NCBI RefSeq assembly: GCF_018916875.1
Contig: NZ_JAHLNO010000004.1
Coordinates: 1 to 64,000, forward strand
DNA from: Virgibacillus proomii
GTDB taxonomy: Bacteria > Bacillota > Bacilli > Bacillales > Amphibacillaceae
Direction: 5' to 3'
Length of the DNA: 64,000 nucleotides
This document shows positions 17,589 through 25,643 of this stretch, piece after piece. The position numbers and the translations under genes were made by a program. Numbering within the stretch: position 1 is the stretch's first letter; every line of letters starts with the position of its first letter. Below the pieces are notes generated by a model. That model did no database searches. It saw nothing but the letters and a program-made list of their open reading frames with translations, and had not been told where the DNA came from.

Positions 17589-17810
17589 CAGCCAATTATA
17601 AAACTTGTTCATGGTCGATAATTTTTTATATTACATTTATCCATATCTGTTTCCGACGTGTAGCACTTCGAAAGCAGCTTTACTCACCTCAGTGTTAGCA
17701 AGTTTCACTGCTTGTCGCGGCTAACCAAGGAGCCGCGCATGTTTATGTCTAAATTTGCTATACGTTCAAGCTGTAGTAGGTTTTGATTCTTTTCCCTTTA
17801 ATCGGTTAAA
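17589..17810. other. intergenic before structured repeat
   Basis: No gene. One GC-rich hairpin (GCGGCT...AGCCGC near 17715-17734) is visible, without a T-run. Function unknown. Confidence 0.4.
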
Positions 17811-17991
17811 TTTATCCCGCATGTAAGGTGCCGTAAGTTTCTCCCAATAAGAGTTGAAGGAACATGGAGAAGTGTAAGAAAACGGCACCTAAATGCCCGA
17901 TTCGTTCAAGGGCCTTTAGGTTATATCCTTGCGGTACTAACATTTAGTAGGAGATGGAAGAAAACTCCTACTGAGTGAAGTTTCAATTTAT
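17811..17991 (+). repeat. 185-bp structured repeat, copy 1
   Basis: First of three plus-oriented copies (others 47,544-47,729 and 49,392-49,579). It begins TTTATCCCGCATGTAAGG and ends GTGAAGTTTCAATTTAT. Predicted folds: outer stem GGTGCCGT/ACGGCACC; an inner stem that here is TTCTCC/GGAGAA instead of CTCCCACTT/AAGTGGGAG in copy 2; a small GCCC/GGGC hairpin; and TAGTAGGAG/CTCCTACTG. The shared block AAATGCCCGATTCGTTCAAG is identical in all three. It may be a non-autonomous IS200/IS605-type element or a dispersed RNA. Confidence 0.8.
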
Positions 17992-18145
17992 ACAAATATT
18001 TTGTTGCTGTGCCTGCCTTTAAAATGGTCGATTTGGATTATACCCATATCTATGTTTATTTGAGACCTTAGAACAGTTTTGATAAACTAAAAATATTAAA
18101 GTTAATCAAAAATGAAAACGTTTTTAAAACAGATGGGGGAAAATG

Positions 18146-18988
18146 ATGGAACATCTTAACGTAGGGAGAGCAAAGTTAACTTGGTTAAGGGGTGGCGTTA
18201 CTTTTTTAGATGGTGGTGCTATGTTTGGAGTAGTACCAAAGGTATTATGGGAGAAGAAATATCCAGTAAATGAAAAAAACCAAATAGAATTAAGAACAGA
18301 TCCAATTTTAATGCAACTAGATGGGAAGAATTATTTAATTGATAGTGGTATAGGAAAAGGGAAGCTAACGCAAAAGCAGTTACGAAATTTTGGTGTTTTA
18401 GAAGAGACACAAATAGAAGAATCTCTTGCTCTGCTTGGATTATCGACAAACGATATTGATATAATTTTAATGACTCATCTTCATTTCGATCATGCTTGCG
18501 GTTTAACAAAACAGGTGGGCAACCATTTTGAGCCAGTATTTGAGCGGGCAATTATTTATACGTCGTCGATTGAATGGTATGAGATGAGAAATCCGAATAT
18601 TCGATCAGTAAACACTTATTGGCATAGCAACTGGCAACCAATTGTTGATCGAGTTAAAACATTTACAGATAAAATAGAAATTACAAACGGTTTAAAAATG
18701 ATCCATACAGGTGGTCATAGTGATGGGCATAGCCTAATTTTATTTGAAGATGGTGACGACCACTTCATTCATATGGCAGATATTATGCCCACGCATGCAC
18801 ATCAAAACAAATTGTGGGTGTTAGCATACGATGATTATCCCGTAACTTCTGTACATCAAAAGGAAAAGTGGATGCAGTATGGTTTTAAGAAACAGGCATG
18901 GTATACGTTTTATCATGACGCTTATTATCGAGCAATTAAATGGAATCAACATGGTGAGGTTATGAATACAGTAAAGCGGGAATACTAA
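18146..18988 (+). CDS. ytnP: YtnP-type metallo-beta-lactamase-fold lactonase
   Basis: A 280-residue MBL-fold hydrolase. The zinc-binding HLHFDHACG (about 111-119) is the HxHxDH motif of AHL-lactonase-like enzymes. GGHSDGHSL (about residue 190) supplies the next His, and [11 protein letters not shown] the bridging Asp. The start [20 protein letters not shown] matches the start of B. subtilis YtnP, reported to be a quorum-quenching lactonase acting on N-acyl homoserine lactone-like signals. The second of two adjacent ATGs is chosen: GGGGGA is 5 nt upstream and it matches the family start. It is separated from trmB by the 185-bp repeat. Confidence 0.88.
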   Translation: MEHLNVGRAKLTWLRGGVTFLDGGAMFGVVPKVLWEKKYPVNEKNQIELRTDPILMQLDGKNYLIDSGIGKGKLTQKQLRNFGVLEETQIEESLALLGLSTNDIDIILMTHLHFDHACGLTKQVGNHFEPVFERAIIYTSSIEWYEMRNPNIRSVNTYWHSNWQPIVDRVKTFTDKIEITNGLKMIHTGGHSDGHSLILFEDGDDHFIHMADIMPTHAHQNKLWVLAYDDYPVTSVHQKEKWMQYGFKKQAWYTFYHDAYYRAIKWNQHGEVMNTVKREY

Positions 18989-19104
18989 TTGGTTTGGGAA
19001 GCTTCATTATTCAAAGTGACTTGGTGTGATGAATTCGCTAGGGAAAGACTCAGACAAGTTGTGGCATTATAGGATAAAACAAGGATGACAACATGCATAA
19101 AGCC

Positions 19105-19140
19105 TAAGTTAAGCTGCTTATTCCAAGCAGCTTAACTTAT
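19105..19140 (-). terminator. Terminator between ytnP and the YtzB-like gene
   Basis: TAAGTTAAGCTGCTT and AAGCAGCTTAACTTA are a perfect 15-bp inverted repeat with a 5-base loop. It lies just downstream of the minus-strand 19147 gene and ~115 bp after ytnP, so it may end both. Confidence 0.8.
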
Positions 19141-19146
19141 GGAGCA

Positions 19147-19461
19147 CTATGCTGTTTGAATAGAATCAATCACAGCTCCAGTATCCACATCGACATAGAA
19201 TTCATATTGCTTATTTTCACCATCAAGATTACGTGTTACTCCTCCACGATAGGCATTATAAAGCAAACCATTCTTTTCTACTGCTTGAGGCTGCATATAG
19301 ATCCATGAACCGCTAATCGGCCCCTGTTTTTTAAAGGTTTCTTTCGCTTGTTTTAACGCTTTCTCAGGGGTGATTTTTTTCACTTGATCTAGTTGCTGCT
19401 TAGCAAAGTAGCCAACTGCTATTCCGACTCCTAATGCAAGAACTGTCTTTTTCATACCCAT
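19147..19461 (-). CDS. ytzB: PepSY-domain small protein (YtzB-like)
   Basis: About 104 residues: an N-terminal hydrophobic segment (MGMKKTVLALGVGIAVGYFA) serving as signal or anchor, then a PepSY-like domain with alternating charged helix (ITPEKALKQAKETFKKQG) and beta hairpin (KQYEFYVDVDTGAVIDSIQT). PepSY domains are thought to inhibit peptidases or mediate extracytoplasmic interactions. GAGGTG is 7 nt before the ATG at 19461; the upstream ATG at 19467 is too close to it. B. subtilis ytzB sits near ytoP, as here. Confidence 0.75.
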   Translation of the reverse strand: MGMKKTVLALGVGIAVGYFAKQQLDQVKKITPEKALKQAKETFKKQGPISGSWIYMQPQAVEKNGLLYNAYRGGVTRNLDGENKQYEFYVDVDTGAVIDSIQTA

Positions 19462-19678
19462 TTTCATTCACCTCTTGCTTTCAATTTAAATAATCGATTA
19501 TTTCTAAGTTCTTACATGATAGTATATCGTATTCGTAAAAAAATAGAAAATAAAAAAGTTTCCATAAGGTATATCCAACTCATGTTAAATGATTATAGAA
19601 AAGAGATAACTGGAAATTATTTGATTGATTCCGTTATAATTAATTTATTACATATAAGGCGAAGGTGGGGATTACAAT

Positions 19679-20746
19679 ATGAATCAAGAAACGTTATCGC
19701 TTTTTCAACAATTAACGGAGCTACAAGGTGCTCCAGGGGATGAAAAGCGAGTTCGTACTTTTATGAAGCAAGAACTTGCAAAGTATGCAGATGAGATCAT
19801 TCAGGACAATTTAGGTGGCGTATTTGGGATGAAGCAGGGAACAGGTCCAAGAGTAATGGTAGCAGGTCATATGGATGAAGTAGGATTTATGGTTACCAAA
19901 ATTACTAAAAATGGGATGATTTGCTTTCAACCATTGGGCGGTTGGTGGAATCAAGTATTGCTTGCACAACGAGTGCAAATTATGACTGATAATGGATCGG
20001 TTATAGGAGTTGTAGGTTCTATTCCACCTCATAACTTAACAGAAGAACAAAGAAAGAAACCAATGGAAATAAAAAATATGCTTATTGATATTGGTGCAGA
20101 CGATAAAGAAGATGCTGAACGGATTGGTATTAGACCAGGTCAATCCATTGTTCCTTTAACACCTTTTACACCGATGGCAAATAAAAAGAAAATTATGGCT
20201 AAGGCTTGGGATAACCGCTATGGTTGCGGTTTAGCTATTGAGCTTTTAAAAGAATTACAAGATGTAACTTTACCAAACCAATTATTTTCTGGAGCAACGG
20301 TTCAAGAGGAAGTTGGCTTAAGAGGAGCACAAGTAGCTGCAAATATGATTAAACCAGATATCTTCTTTGCATTGGACGCTTCTCCTGCAAATGATGCTGC
20401 GGGTAAAAAGGACGAATTTGGTCAACTAGGTAAAGGTGCTTTGTTACGTATCTTTGATCGTTCCATGATTACACATCAAGGAATGAGGAATTTCATTTTA
20501 GACACTGCAGAAAGTAATCATATTCCATACCAATATTTTGTTTCACAAGGCGGTACGGACGCGGGGCGTGTTCATTTAACAAATAGTGGCGTTCCTTCTG
20601 CTGTTGTAGGTATTTGTTCCCGCTATATTCATACCTCTGCTTCCATTATTCATGTAGATGATTATGCGGCCGCAAAGGAATTACTTATTCAACTTGTAAA
20701 AATGCTCAATGAAACAACATTAAAACAAATTCAGCACTCTGTTTAA
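19679..20746 (+). CDS. ytoP: M42-family aminopeptidase (YtoP)
   Basis: A 355-residue di-zinc aminopeptidase of the M42 (glutamyl aminopeptidase/deblocking) family. Metal ligands: the His and Asp in [11 protein letters not shown] (about 60) and the [11 protein letters not shown] region (about 178); catalytic Glu in [12 protein letters not shown] (about 213); Asp in [11 protein letters not shown] (about 238); His in [10 protein letters not shown] near the C-terminus. It cleaves N-terminal residues from peptides in the cytoplasm. GGTGGGG precedes the ATG. Confidence 0.92.
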   Translation: MNQETLSLFQQLTELQGAPGDEKRVRTFMKQELAKYADEIIQDNLGGVFGMKQGTGPRVMVAGHMDEVGFMVTKITKNGMICFQPLGGWWNQVLLAQRVQIMTDNGSVIGVVGSIPPHNLTEEQRKKPMEIKNMLIDIGADDKEDAERIGIRPGQSIVPLTPFTPMANKKKIMAKAWDNRYGCGLAIELLKELQDVTLPNQLFSGATVQEEVGLRGAQVAANMIKPDIFFALDASPANDAAGKKDEFGQLGKGALLRIFDRSMITHQGMRNFILDTAESNHIPYQYFVSQGGTDAGRVHLTNSGVPSAVVGICSRYIHTSASIIHVDDYAAAKELLIQLVKMLNETTLKQIQHSV

Positions 20747-20821
20747 TTAGATGTTACATCCAATTGTAGTAAAATACTTTTTTCAATAGAGATCCGAATA
20801 TGCTGAGAGTCTGTCATTAAT

Positions 20822-20860
20822 ATTCCATATAGATAAAAGCTTTTCCCATGGAATGAAGTT
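20822..20860. repeat. possible remnant of the GAATGAAGTTTCA repeat end
   Basis: GGAATGAAGTTTCATTAT (about 20850-20866) matches the right end of the 185-bp repeat but none of the rest of that repeat is present. It directly adjoins palindromic repeat copy A. Confidence 0.35.
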
Positions 20861-20866
20861 TCATTA

Positions 20867-20958
20867 TTAGAAAAACTTGGCTATCGCCAGTCCTTATGGC
20901 GTAAGCTATAGTTTTTCTTATACTATAAACCATAAAGTTATATTTTTCTATAGTATAA
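20867..20958 (-). repeat. 92-bp palindromic repeat, copy A (reverse)
   Basis: Reverse complement of the repeat found also at 22,960, 31,135, 42,142, 45,475 and 51,276. It starts (reversed) TTAGAAAAACTTGGC and ends CTATAGTATA. It contains two hairpin units, one around TACTATA/TATAGTA and one around AGAAAAACT/AAGTTTTTCT with inner TTGGC/GCCAA. Confidence 0.85.
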
Positions 20959-20974
20959 AAAAGGAAGTTAGTAT

Positions 20975-21478
20975 ATGAATATAATTATTGGTTCATTAAA
21001 TCCAGCAAAAGTAAAAGCAGTACGGGAAGTATTTCCTGAAGCTTCCATTTCACAAGTAGATGTAGATTCGGGCGTCTCGCGACAACCATTTTCAGATGAG
21101 GAGACGAAAAGGGGAGCGATTAATCGTGCATTTTCCTGTATGAATATCACGCCATCACCCATTGCAATCGGATTAGAAGGAGGGGTAATGTTCGTTGGTA
21201 ACCAGTTATTTTTATGTAATTGGGGTGCCTTAGTAACTGCTGAACAAAAGGTTTATGCAGCTAGTGGAGCACGGATTCTTCTTCCTTTAGAAATTACGGA
21301 ACAATTGCTTCAAGGTAAAGAACTTGGTGATATAATGGATAATTATGTCAAACGGTATCTAGTTCGTAAAAAAGAAGGAGCAGTCGGCATTTTTACGAAT
21401 GAACGTATTACAAGGCAAAAGATGTTTGCTCACGTAGTTGAATTGTTACGAGGGCAATGGGAGTATGAAAATCGCTGA
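20975..21478 (+). CDS. Inosine/xanthosine triphosphatase-like protein (YjjX/DUF84)
   Basis: A 167-residue protein of the DUF84/YjjX family, an ITPase-like fold that removes non-canonical purine NTPs (ITP, XTP) before incorporation. Seen: the N-terminal phosphate-binding stretch MNIIIGSLNPAKVKAVREVF and the conserved GLEGGVMF (about 67-74). GGAAG lies upstream of the ATG. The palindromic repeat copy A lies in the upstream region, so promoter elements may overlap it. The 3' hairpin at 21,550 ends transcription. Confidence 0.85.
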   Translation: MNIIIGSLNPAKVKAVREVFPEASISQVDVDSGVSRQPFSDEETKRGAINRAFSCMNITPSPIAIGLEGGVMFVGNQLFLCNWGALVTAEQKVYAASGARILLPLEITEQLLQGKELGDIMDNYVKRYLVRKKEGAVGIFTNERITRQKMFAHVVELLRGQWEYENR

Positions 21479-21547
21479 GACGTATTTTGTTTATAGTGAG
21501 GTTGAAAGCGAGAGAAGCAATTTCGCTAATCTGTGTTACTAAAAAAA

Positions 21548-21580
21548 TGGCCTGTAGTGTTTGGATACTACAGGCTTTTA
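21548..21580. terminator. Bidirectional terminator between DUF84 gene and ytoQ
   Basis: GCCTGTAGT and ACTACAGGC form a 9-bp stem (21550-21558 with 21567-21575), with A-run before and TTTT after, so it can work in both directions for the convergent genes. Confidence 0.88.
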
Positions 21581-21586
21581 CATGTA

Positions 21587-22027
21587 TTACTCATAAATAT
21601 ACTGAATAACATCTAATGCTTGCTCTATCGTCTCCACCGTAACATTTGCTTTTTCGGATAATTCTTTTAAGGGATGAATGAGTGATTCAGGGCGGATAAT
21701 AATAGTTGGTTTATTTAATGCAATAGCTTGGCTTGCATCCATAGCAGTATTCCACTGTTTATAACTTTCTCCAAATAAGGTGATTACAATATCTGCTTTT
21801 TCCATTAACACTTGTGTTCTAAAATTATTGATTTTAGAAGCAGTTTCATCTTTATACAACGAATTTGGCTGTTTTCCTAAAATGGCTTCCCCAATATTAT
21901 CAGAACGTTCATGATCAGTTTGAGGAGAAACAAAATGTAAAGGCAGCTTCCTTTCCTCTGCTAATCGCTTTAATTCATCGCGCCAGTTGTCATGAATTTG
22001 ACCAGCCAGATAAACAGTTAATTCCAT
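21587..22027 (-). CDS. ytoQ: YtoQ family protein
   Basis: A 146-residue soluble protein starting MELTVYLAGQIHDNWRDELK. The YLAGQI...W start, the central KINNFRTQVLMEKADIVITL and FGESYKQWNTAMDASQAIAL resemble the nucleoside 2-deoxyribosyltransferase-like Rossmann fold (MEKADI(V)...A.D...A), but YtoQ's activity is unknown. GGAGGGG lies just before the ATG at 22027; an in-frame upstream extension has no site and is not used. Same locus as in B. subtilis. Confidence 0.85.
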   Translation of the reverse strand: MELTVYLAGQIHDNWRDELKRLAEERKLPLHFVSPQTDHERSDNIGEAILGKQPNSLYKDETASKINNFRTQVLMEKADIVITLFGESYKQWNTAMDASQAIALNKPTIIIRPESLIHPLKELSEKANVTVETIEQALDVIQYIYE

Positions 22028-22090
22028 TTCAGCCCCTCCAGTTAACTTTTTACTTACATCTATCGTAAAACAAAAAAAGGAGGTTTGCAA

Positions 22091-22959
22091 AGTATTATCT
22101 GTTTTCTGTTTACGAAATTAATCCGAAATTATATCCGTTTCTGTATGTTAGATATCTTTTTTGAAAGTAGTTTTATCGTCTAACTTAAGAGATCAAGCGC
22201 TTGAGCTTTGTTCGTAAAGAAAGAACACTGAAACTAAACAGTCAGCTTGTAGTGAAACCCCTTGGTTTTCAACAAGTTTTTTTGTTGTCCACGTTTAGGT
22301 GACTACTAATGGCTTTTTCGCGGACGAACGACTGATCTTCCTCGTGGAAAGCCACAACTACGGAGTCACGGGTAGCTCGTTTTTCCGCAGCAGTCTCGCA
22401 GTATTCGCCTTTTCTTTATCTGAAAAAGACTCCCCCGTTATCCAACTCTGGATAGATGGGGGAGAGTCTTCATGTTCTTACAGGGAGCTGTCAATAATGC
22501 CTGCTCACATACGTTTTCTTTTCCGCACATACGACAATAACCGCCCCTTCAGTTCTTTTGAATCTGCGAAGCTACGTTCCACTTTTTCTTTTCTCATCCG
22601 ATAGAGCCATTTCCCTTCATTCAATATCCTGTTCAAATAAACTTGTTCTTTTGTTTCTCATATATGGAGAATAATAGTTTTTTTGGAATTTCTTATTTTT
22701 GTACATTTCTCAAATAGTGGAAACGGTCTGGATACTTCGGCCTTTCATTTCTGTCATATCTGTTTATAACAATCTTATACGGTAAATAATTAGAGTAAAT
22801 AAACGTAAAAGGTCTGTCGAGACTTTCTCGTTTAAACTAACACAGTATGAGTAAAGTCGTTTTAATTCATCGTCATTCATAGTATGATAGATCATGAAAT
22901 AGCTTAGCTCTTCATGGTGATAAATCAGCCTACCTAAAAGAACTGCTCAGCGTTTTTTT
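22091..22959. other. long non-coding stretch with decayed repeats
   Basis: No gene seen over about 0.9 kb. Around 22,290-22,480 are GC-rich segments (TTCCTCGTGGAAAGCC; ACTCCCCC...GGGGGAGAGTC hairpin at about 22,428-22,470) that resemble a degraded version of the repeat at 25,186-25,476. The remainder is A/T-rich without RBS-linked ORFs. Confidence 0.45.
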
Positions 22960-23030
22960 GTACTATAGGAAAGTATAAAACTTTATGGTTGATAGTATAA
23001 GAAAAACTATAGCTTTCGCCATAAGAACTT
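22960..23030 (+). repeat. 92-bp palindromic repeat, copy F (partial)
   Basis: GTACTATAGGAAAGTATAAA through ACTATAGCTTTCGCCATAAG matches the other copies; the last ~20 bp (usual AAGCCAAGTTTTTCTAA end) are lost and replaced by unrelated sequence. It is the only truncated copy. Confidence 0.8.
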
Positions 23031-23395
23031 GAATTAGTCGTTTTTGGAGCGAATACTGTAGAAGTGTTTTTAACTGTAAAGATCATATAGGTGTAGCGAA
23101 AAATCGTTTTATCTTCCTGCAAATGGTGCCTGAAAATAAGATGAAAATCAACCTCTTTCTCAAAAAAGATGAATCTCTAACAAAATAAAGGTTCATCAGC
23201 AATTTAACGTATCAAGCTGCAGAGCAGAAAAAAAGCACTAAACGTTATGTTGGGTAATGTTACAAAAGAAGGATTAGTCTTATGGAATGCAGATTTTATC
23301 GGAAGTTTTAAAGTAACAACATATGCCAAAAAAAGGTGATTAGCTAAGTATGTAAAAGTAAAATAGTTAAAAGAGAAAAATATGGTTAGGAGTGA
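23031..23395. other. intergenic upstream of ytpP
   Basis: No ORF, hairpin or promoter that I can support beyond the ribosome-binding site of ytpP. Confidence 0.4.
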
Positions 23396-23401
23396 ATGGA
23401 A

Positions 23402-23719
23402 ATGAAAAAATTAACTTCACATGATGAATTTACGAAAATGATGAAGGAAGATCAAGTAGTTTTCTACTTTACTGCCGGTTGGTGTCCAGATTGCACGGTT
23501 ATAGAACCGGTATTACCAGAAATTGAAACAGAATTTCCATCTTATACTTTTGTCCAAGTGGACAGGGATGAATTTATTGATATTTGTCAGGATTTTTCCA
23601 TATTCGGTATACCTAGCTTCGTTGCTTTTAACAATGGAGAAGAGGTTAGCAGATTCGTAAGTAAAGATCGTAAAACAAAAGAGGAAATTGTTGAATTTAT
23701 GAATAACCTTCCGAGTTAA
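23402..23719 (+). CDS. ytpP: Thioredoxin-like protein YtpP
   Basis: A 105-residue thioredoxin-fold protein with active-site WCPDC (about 27-31) rather than the WCGPC of thioredoxin; the Pro/Asp pair changes redox potential. The conserved cis-Pro lies in FGIPSFVAF. Family members act as thiol-disulfide oxidoreductases; YtpP-type proteins are implicated in low-molecular-weight thiol redox in bacilli (recollection). The start is the second ATG (MKKLTSH): AGGAGTG is 7 nt upstream of it and only 1 nt from the first. It heads the ytpP-ytpQ-ytpR cluster. Confidence 0.9.
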   Translation: MKKLTSHDEFTKMMKEDQVVFYFTAGWCPDCTVIEPVLPEIETEFPSYTFVQVDRDEFIDICQDFSIFGIPSFVAFNNGEEVSRFVSKDRKTKEEIVEFMNNLPS

Positions 23720-23751
23720 TAGTATCCTGCATAATGTAAGGAGAGAGCAAA

Positions 23752-24561
23752 ATGCAAATGACAAGCTTGAAGCTGAAAAAAATATTAGGTGAGCGCTTTA
23801 ATCACCCGGAGTTACGAACTTCTTATAATCGGGATAAAGATTCTTTTCGTGTTGAATGGAGGTCGACAAAGAAAGGAATAACCATTACATTACCAAATGT
23901 AGTTGCTAAGTATAACCAAAAAGGGCAAGAAATCATTGATGAGCTAGAGGAACATGTTAAAGAAGCGCTACGAATTATGAATGAAGAGCAGCATTTAGCT
24001 GGAATGGAGAAGCATATTTATCCGGTGATTCGATCAACTTCTTTCCCAACTAAAACGAATTCTAATATAAATTTAGTATACAAAGATCACACAGCGGAAA
24101 CCCGGGTTTTTTATGCAATTGACTTAGGAAAATCGTATCGGTTAGTTGATGAATCGTTATTAGCAGAGGAAAATTGGACAAAAGAACATATTGATGAGAT
24201 TGCTACATTTAATTTACGTTCGTTATCGGTTGATTATAATCATGATCGAGTTGCAGATAATGACTTTTATTTTATCGCAACCCAAGATGGTTATGATGCA
24301 AGTAGGATTTTAAACGAAGCTTTTTTAGAAGCAATGAAAGCAAATAGCAAAGGCGAACTGGCCGTAGCTGTCCCGCATCAAGATGTTTTAATCGTTGCAG
24401 ATGTACAAAATAATACCGGCTATGATGTTTTAGCCCAAATGACAATGAAGTTTTTTGCGGAAGGTAGAATTCCAATCACTTCTTTACCAATGATATATGA
24501 AAATAAAACACTAGAGCCAATCTTTATTCTAGCAAAAAATCGACCAGAAAAAAATGATTAA
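23752..24561 (+). CDS. ytpQ: YtpQ, DUF1444 (UPF0354) family
   Basis: A 269-residue soluble protein, [20 protein letters not shown] onward, matching the Firmicute UPF0354/DUF1444 family in length. Conserved segments: [50 protein letters not shown] and [15 protein letters not shown]. Function is unknown; it is nearly always next to ytpP and ytpR, as here. GGAGAGA precedes the ATG. Confidence 0.9.
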   Translation: MQMTSLKLKKILGERFNHPELRTSYNRDKDSFRVEWRSTKKGITITLPNVVAKYNQKGQEIIDELEEHVKEALRIMNEEQHLAGMEKHIYPVIRSTSFPTKTNSNINLVYKDHTAETRVFYAIDLGKSYRLVDESLLAEENWTKEHIDEIATFNLRSLSVDYNHDRVADNDFYFIATQDGYDASRILNEAFLEAMKANSKGELAVAVPHQDVLIVADVQNNTGYDVLAQMTMKFFAEGRIPITSLPMIYENKTLEPIFILAKNRPEKND

Positions 24562-24578
24562 TTAAGAGGGTGAATGAC

Positions 24579-25181
24579 ATGGATGTATTTTATAATTTAA
24601 ATGGAATTGGAGATGTACTAATTATACCGATAACGGAAGGGGATCGTTACAGTATTAAGCATGAAAGAATAGGCGATATTGTACGAATTACGGATGAATC
24701 AAATCAGATAATAGGCTATAATATATTTCAGGTTTCAACACATTTTTCTTTTTTAACGAATGGGAAAATAACGTTAATGAAACCAATGTTATTGGAAATA
24801 CAGGAGTTATTTAAGGAGCATCAATTACATGATGATTTGAACTTTGATCTTCGTCCTAAATTTGTTATCGGCTATGTCAAGGATAAGCAAAAACATCCAA
24901 ATGCAGATAAATTAAGTGTTTGCCAAGTAGATGTTGGTGAGGAAATGTTGCAAATTGTTTGTGGTGCGCCGAATGTTGAAGCTGGTCAACGTGTCGTTGT
25001 AGCAAAAATTGGTGCCACTATGCCAAGCGGTATGCAAATAAAACCAACGGAATTAAGAGGAGTCCCTTCTAATGGAATGATTTGCTCTCAAAAGGAATTA
25101 GGCTTACCAAATGCTCCAAAAGAAAAAGGAATTTACGTACTGGATGATTCATACCGGGTTGGGACTGAATTTGTTATATAA
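24579..25181 (+). CDS. ytpR: tRNA-binding-domain protein YtpR
   Basis: A 200-residue protein with an N-terminal family-specific region (DUF4479-like, about 1-90) and a C-terminal EMAPII-like OB-fold tRNA_bind domain (about 92-200). That domain carries [24 protein letters not shown] residues (here [29 protein letters not shown] and [16 protein letters not shown]). Such domains are shared with PheT and MetG C-termini and bind tRNA non-specifically. The start is the ATG at 24579, 8 nt after AGAGGG; a GTG at 24570 lies inside the site. It ends the cluster, followed by a terminator inside a 291-bp repeat. Confidence 0.9.
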   Translation: MDVFYNLNGIGDVLIIPITEGDRYSIKHERIGDIVRITDESNQIIGYNIFQVSTHFSFLTNGKITLMKPMLLEIQELFKEHQLHDDLNFDLRPKFVIGYVKDKQKHPNADKLSVCQVDVGEEMLQIVCGAPNVEAGQRVVVAKIGATMPSGMQIKPTELRGVPSNGMICSQKELGLPNAPKEKGIYVLDDSYRVGTEFVI

Positions 25182-25185
25182 TATA

Positions 25186-25476
25186 GAGGCTGGGACATAA
25201 GCAAATACTAAATAGCAAAAACCGAACAATTCATTTATAATTGTTCGGTTTGTTTGTGTTAAAAAAATTCCTATCATCGCTACGTCAAACTATTTCGCTT
25301 TCCGCGGGCACGGCCTCAGCTTCCTCGGAAAGCAAAGATCGCTTTCCTGCGGGATCTTCAGCTCGAGCTATTCCCGCAGGAGTCTACATATTTTGACTAC
25401 GCTAAAAACTTGCGTATACACAAGGACGATTTATTGTTCGTTTTTTAATCAGCTGTTTTAGTTTTGTCCCAGCCTC
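25186..25476 (+). repeat. 291-bp composite repeat with inverted-repeat ends
   Basis: It is bounded by GAGGCTGGGACA (25186-25197) and its reverse complement TGTCCCAGCCTC (25465-25476). The interior holds a strong hairpin (AAACCGAACAATT/AATTGTTCGGTTT, 25219-25251) and a GC-rich block (CGCTTTCCGCGGGCACGGCC, then TCAGCTTCCTCGG ... TATTCCCGCAGGAGTCTAC) of a kind widely dispersed in Bacillaceae genomes (recollection). Its start lies 4 nt after the ytpR stop, so it also supplies ytpR with a terminator. Confidence 0.75.
25219..25256 (+). terminator. Rho-independent terminator of ytpR
   Basis: A 13-bp perfect stem (25219-25231 with 25239-25251) with a 7-nt loop followed by a T/G-rich tract. Part of the 291-bp repeat. 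Confidence 0.8.
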
Positions 25477-25643
25477 ATGCTTGAGGCTTGCATGTTTTTT
25501 CCAAAGTTACACAACTGTGATATATTAGATTACTTTTCTTTTTGAAAAAAATTAGCTGGAATGGTAAGTTAGGTTTACATGGTTTTAATATTAAATATGC
25601 CTGCTAAAATAAAAGAGTAAGATAATGGAAAGAGTGAGTAAAT

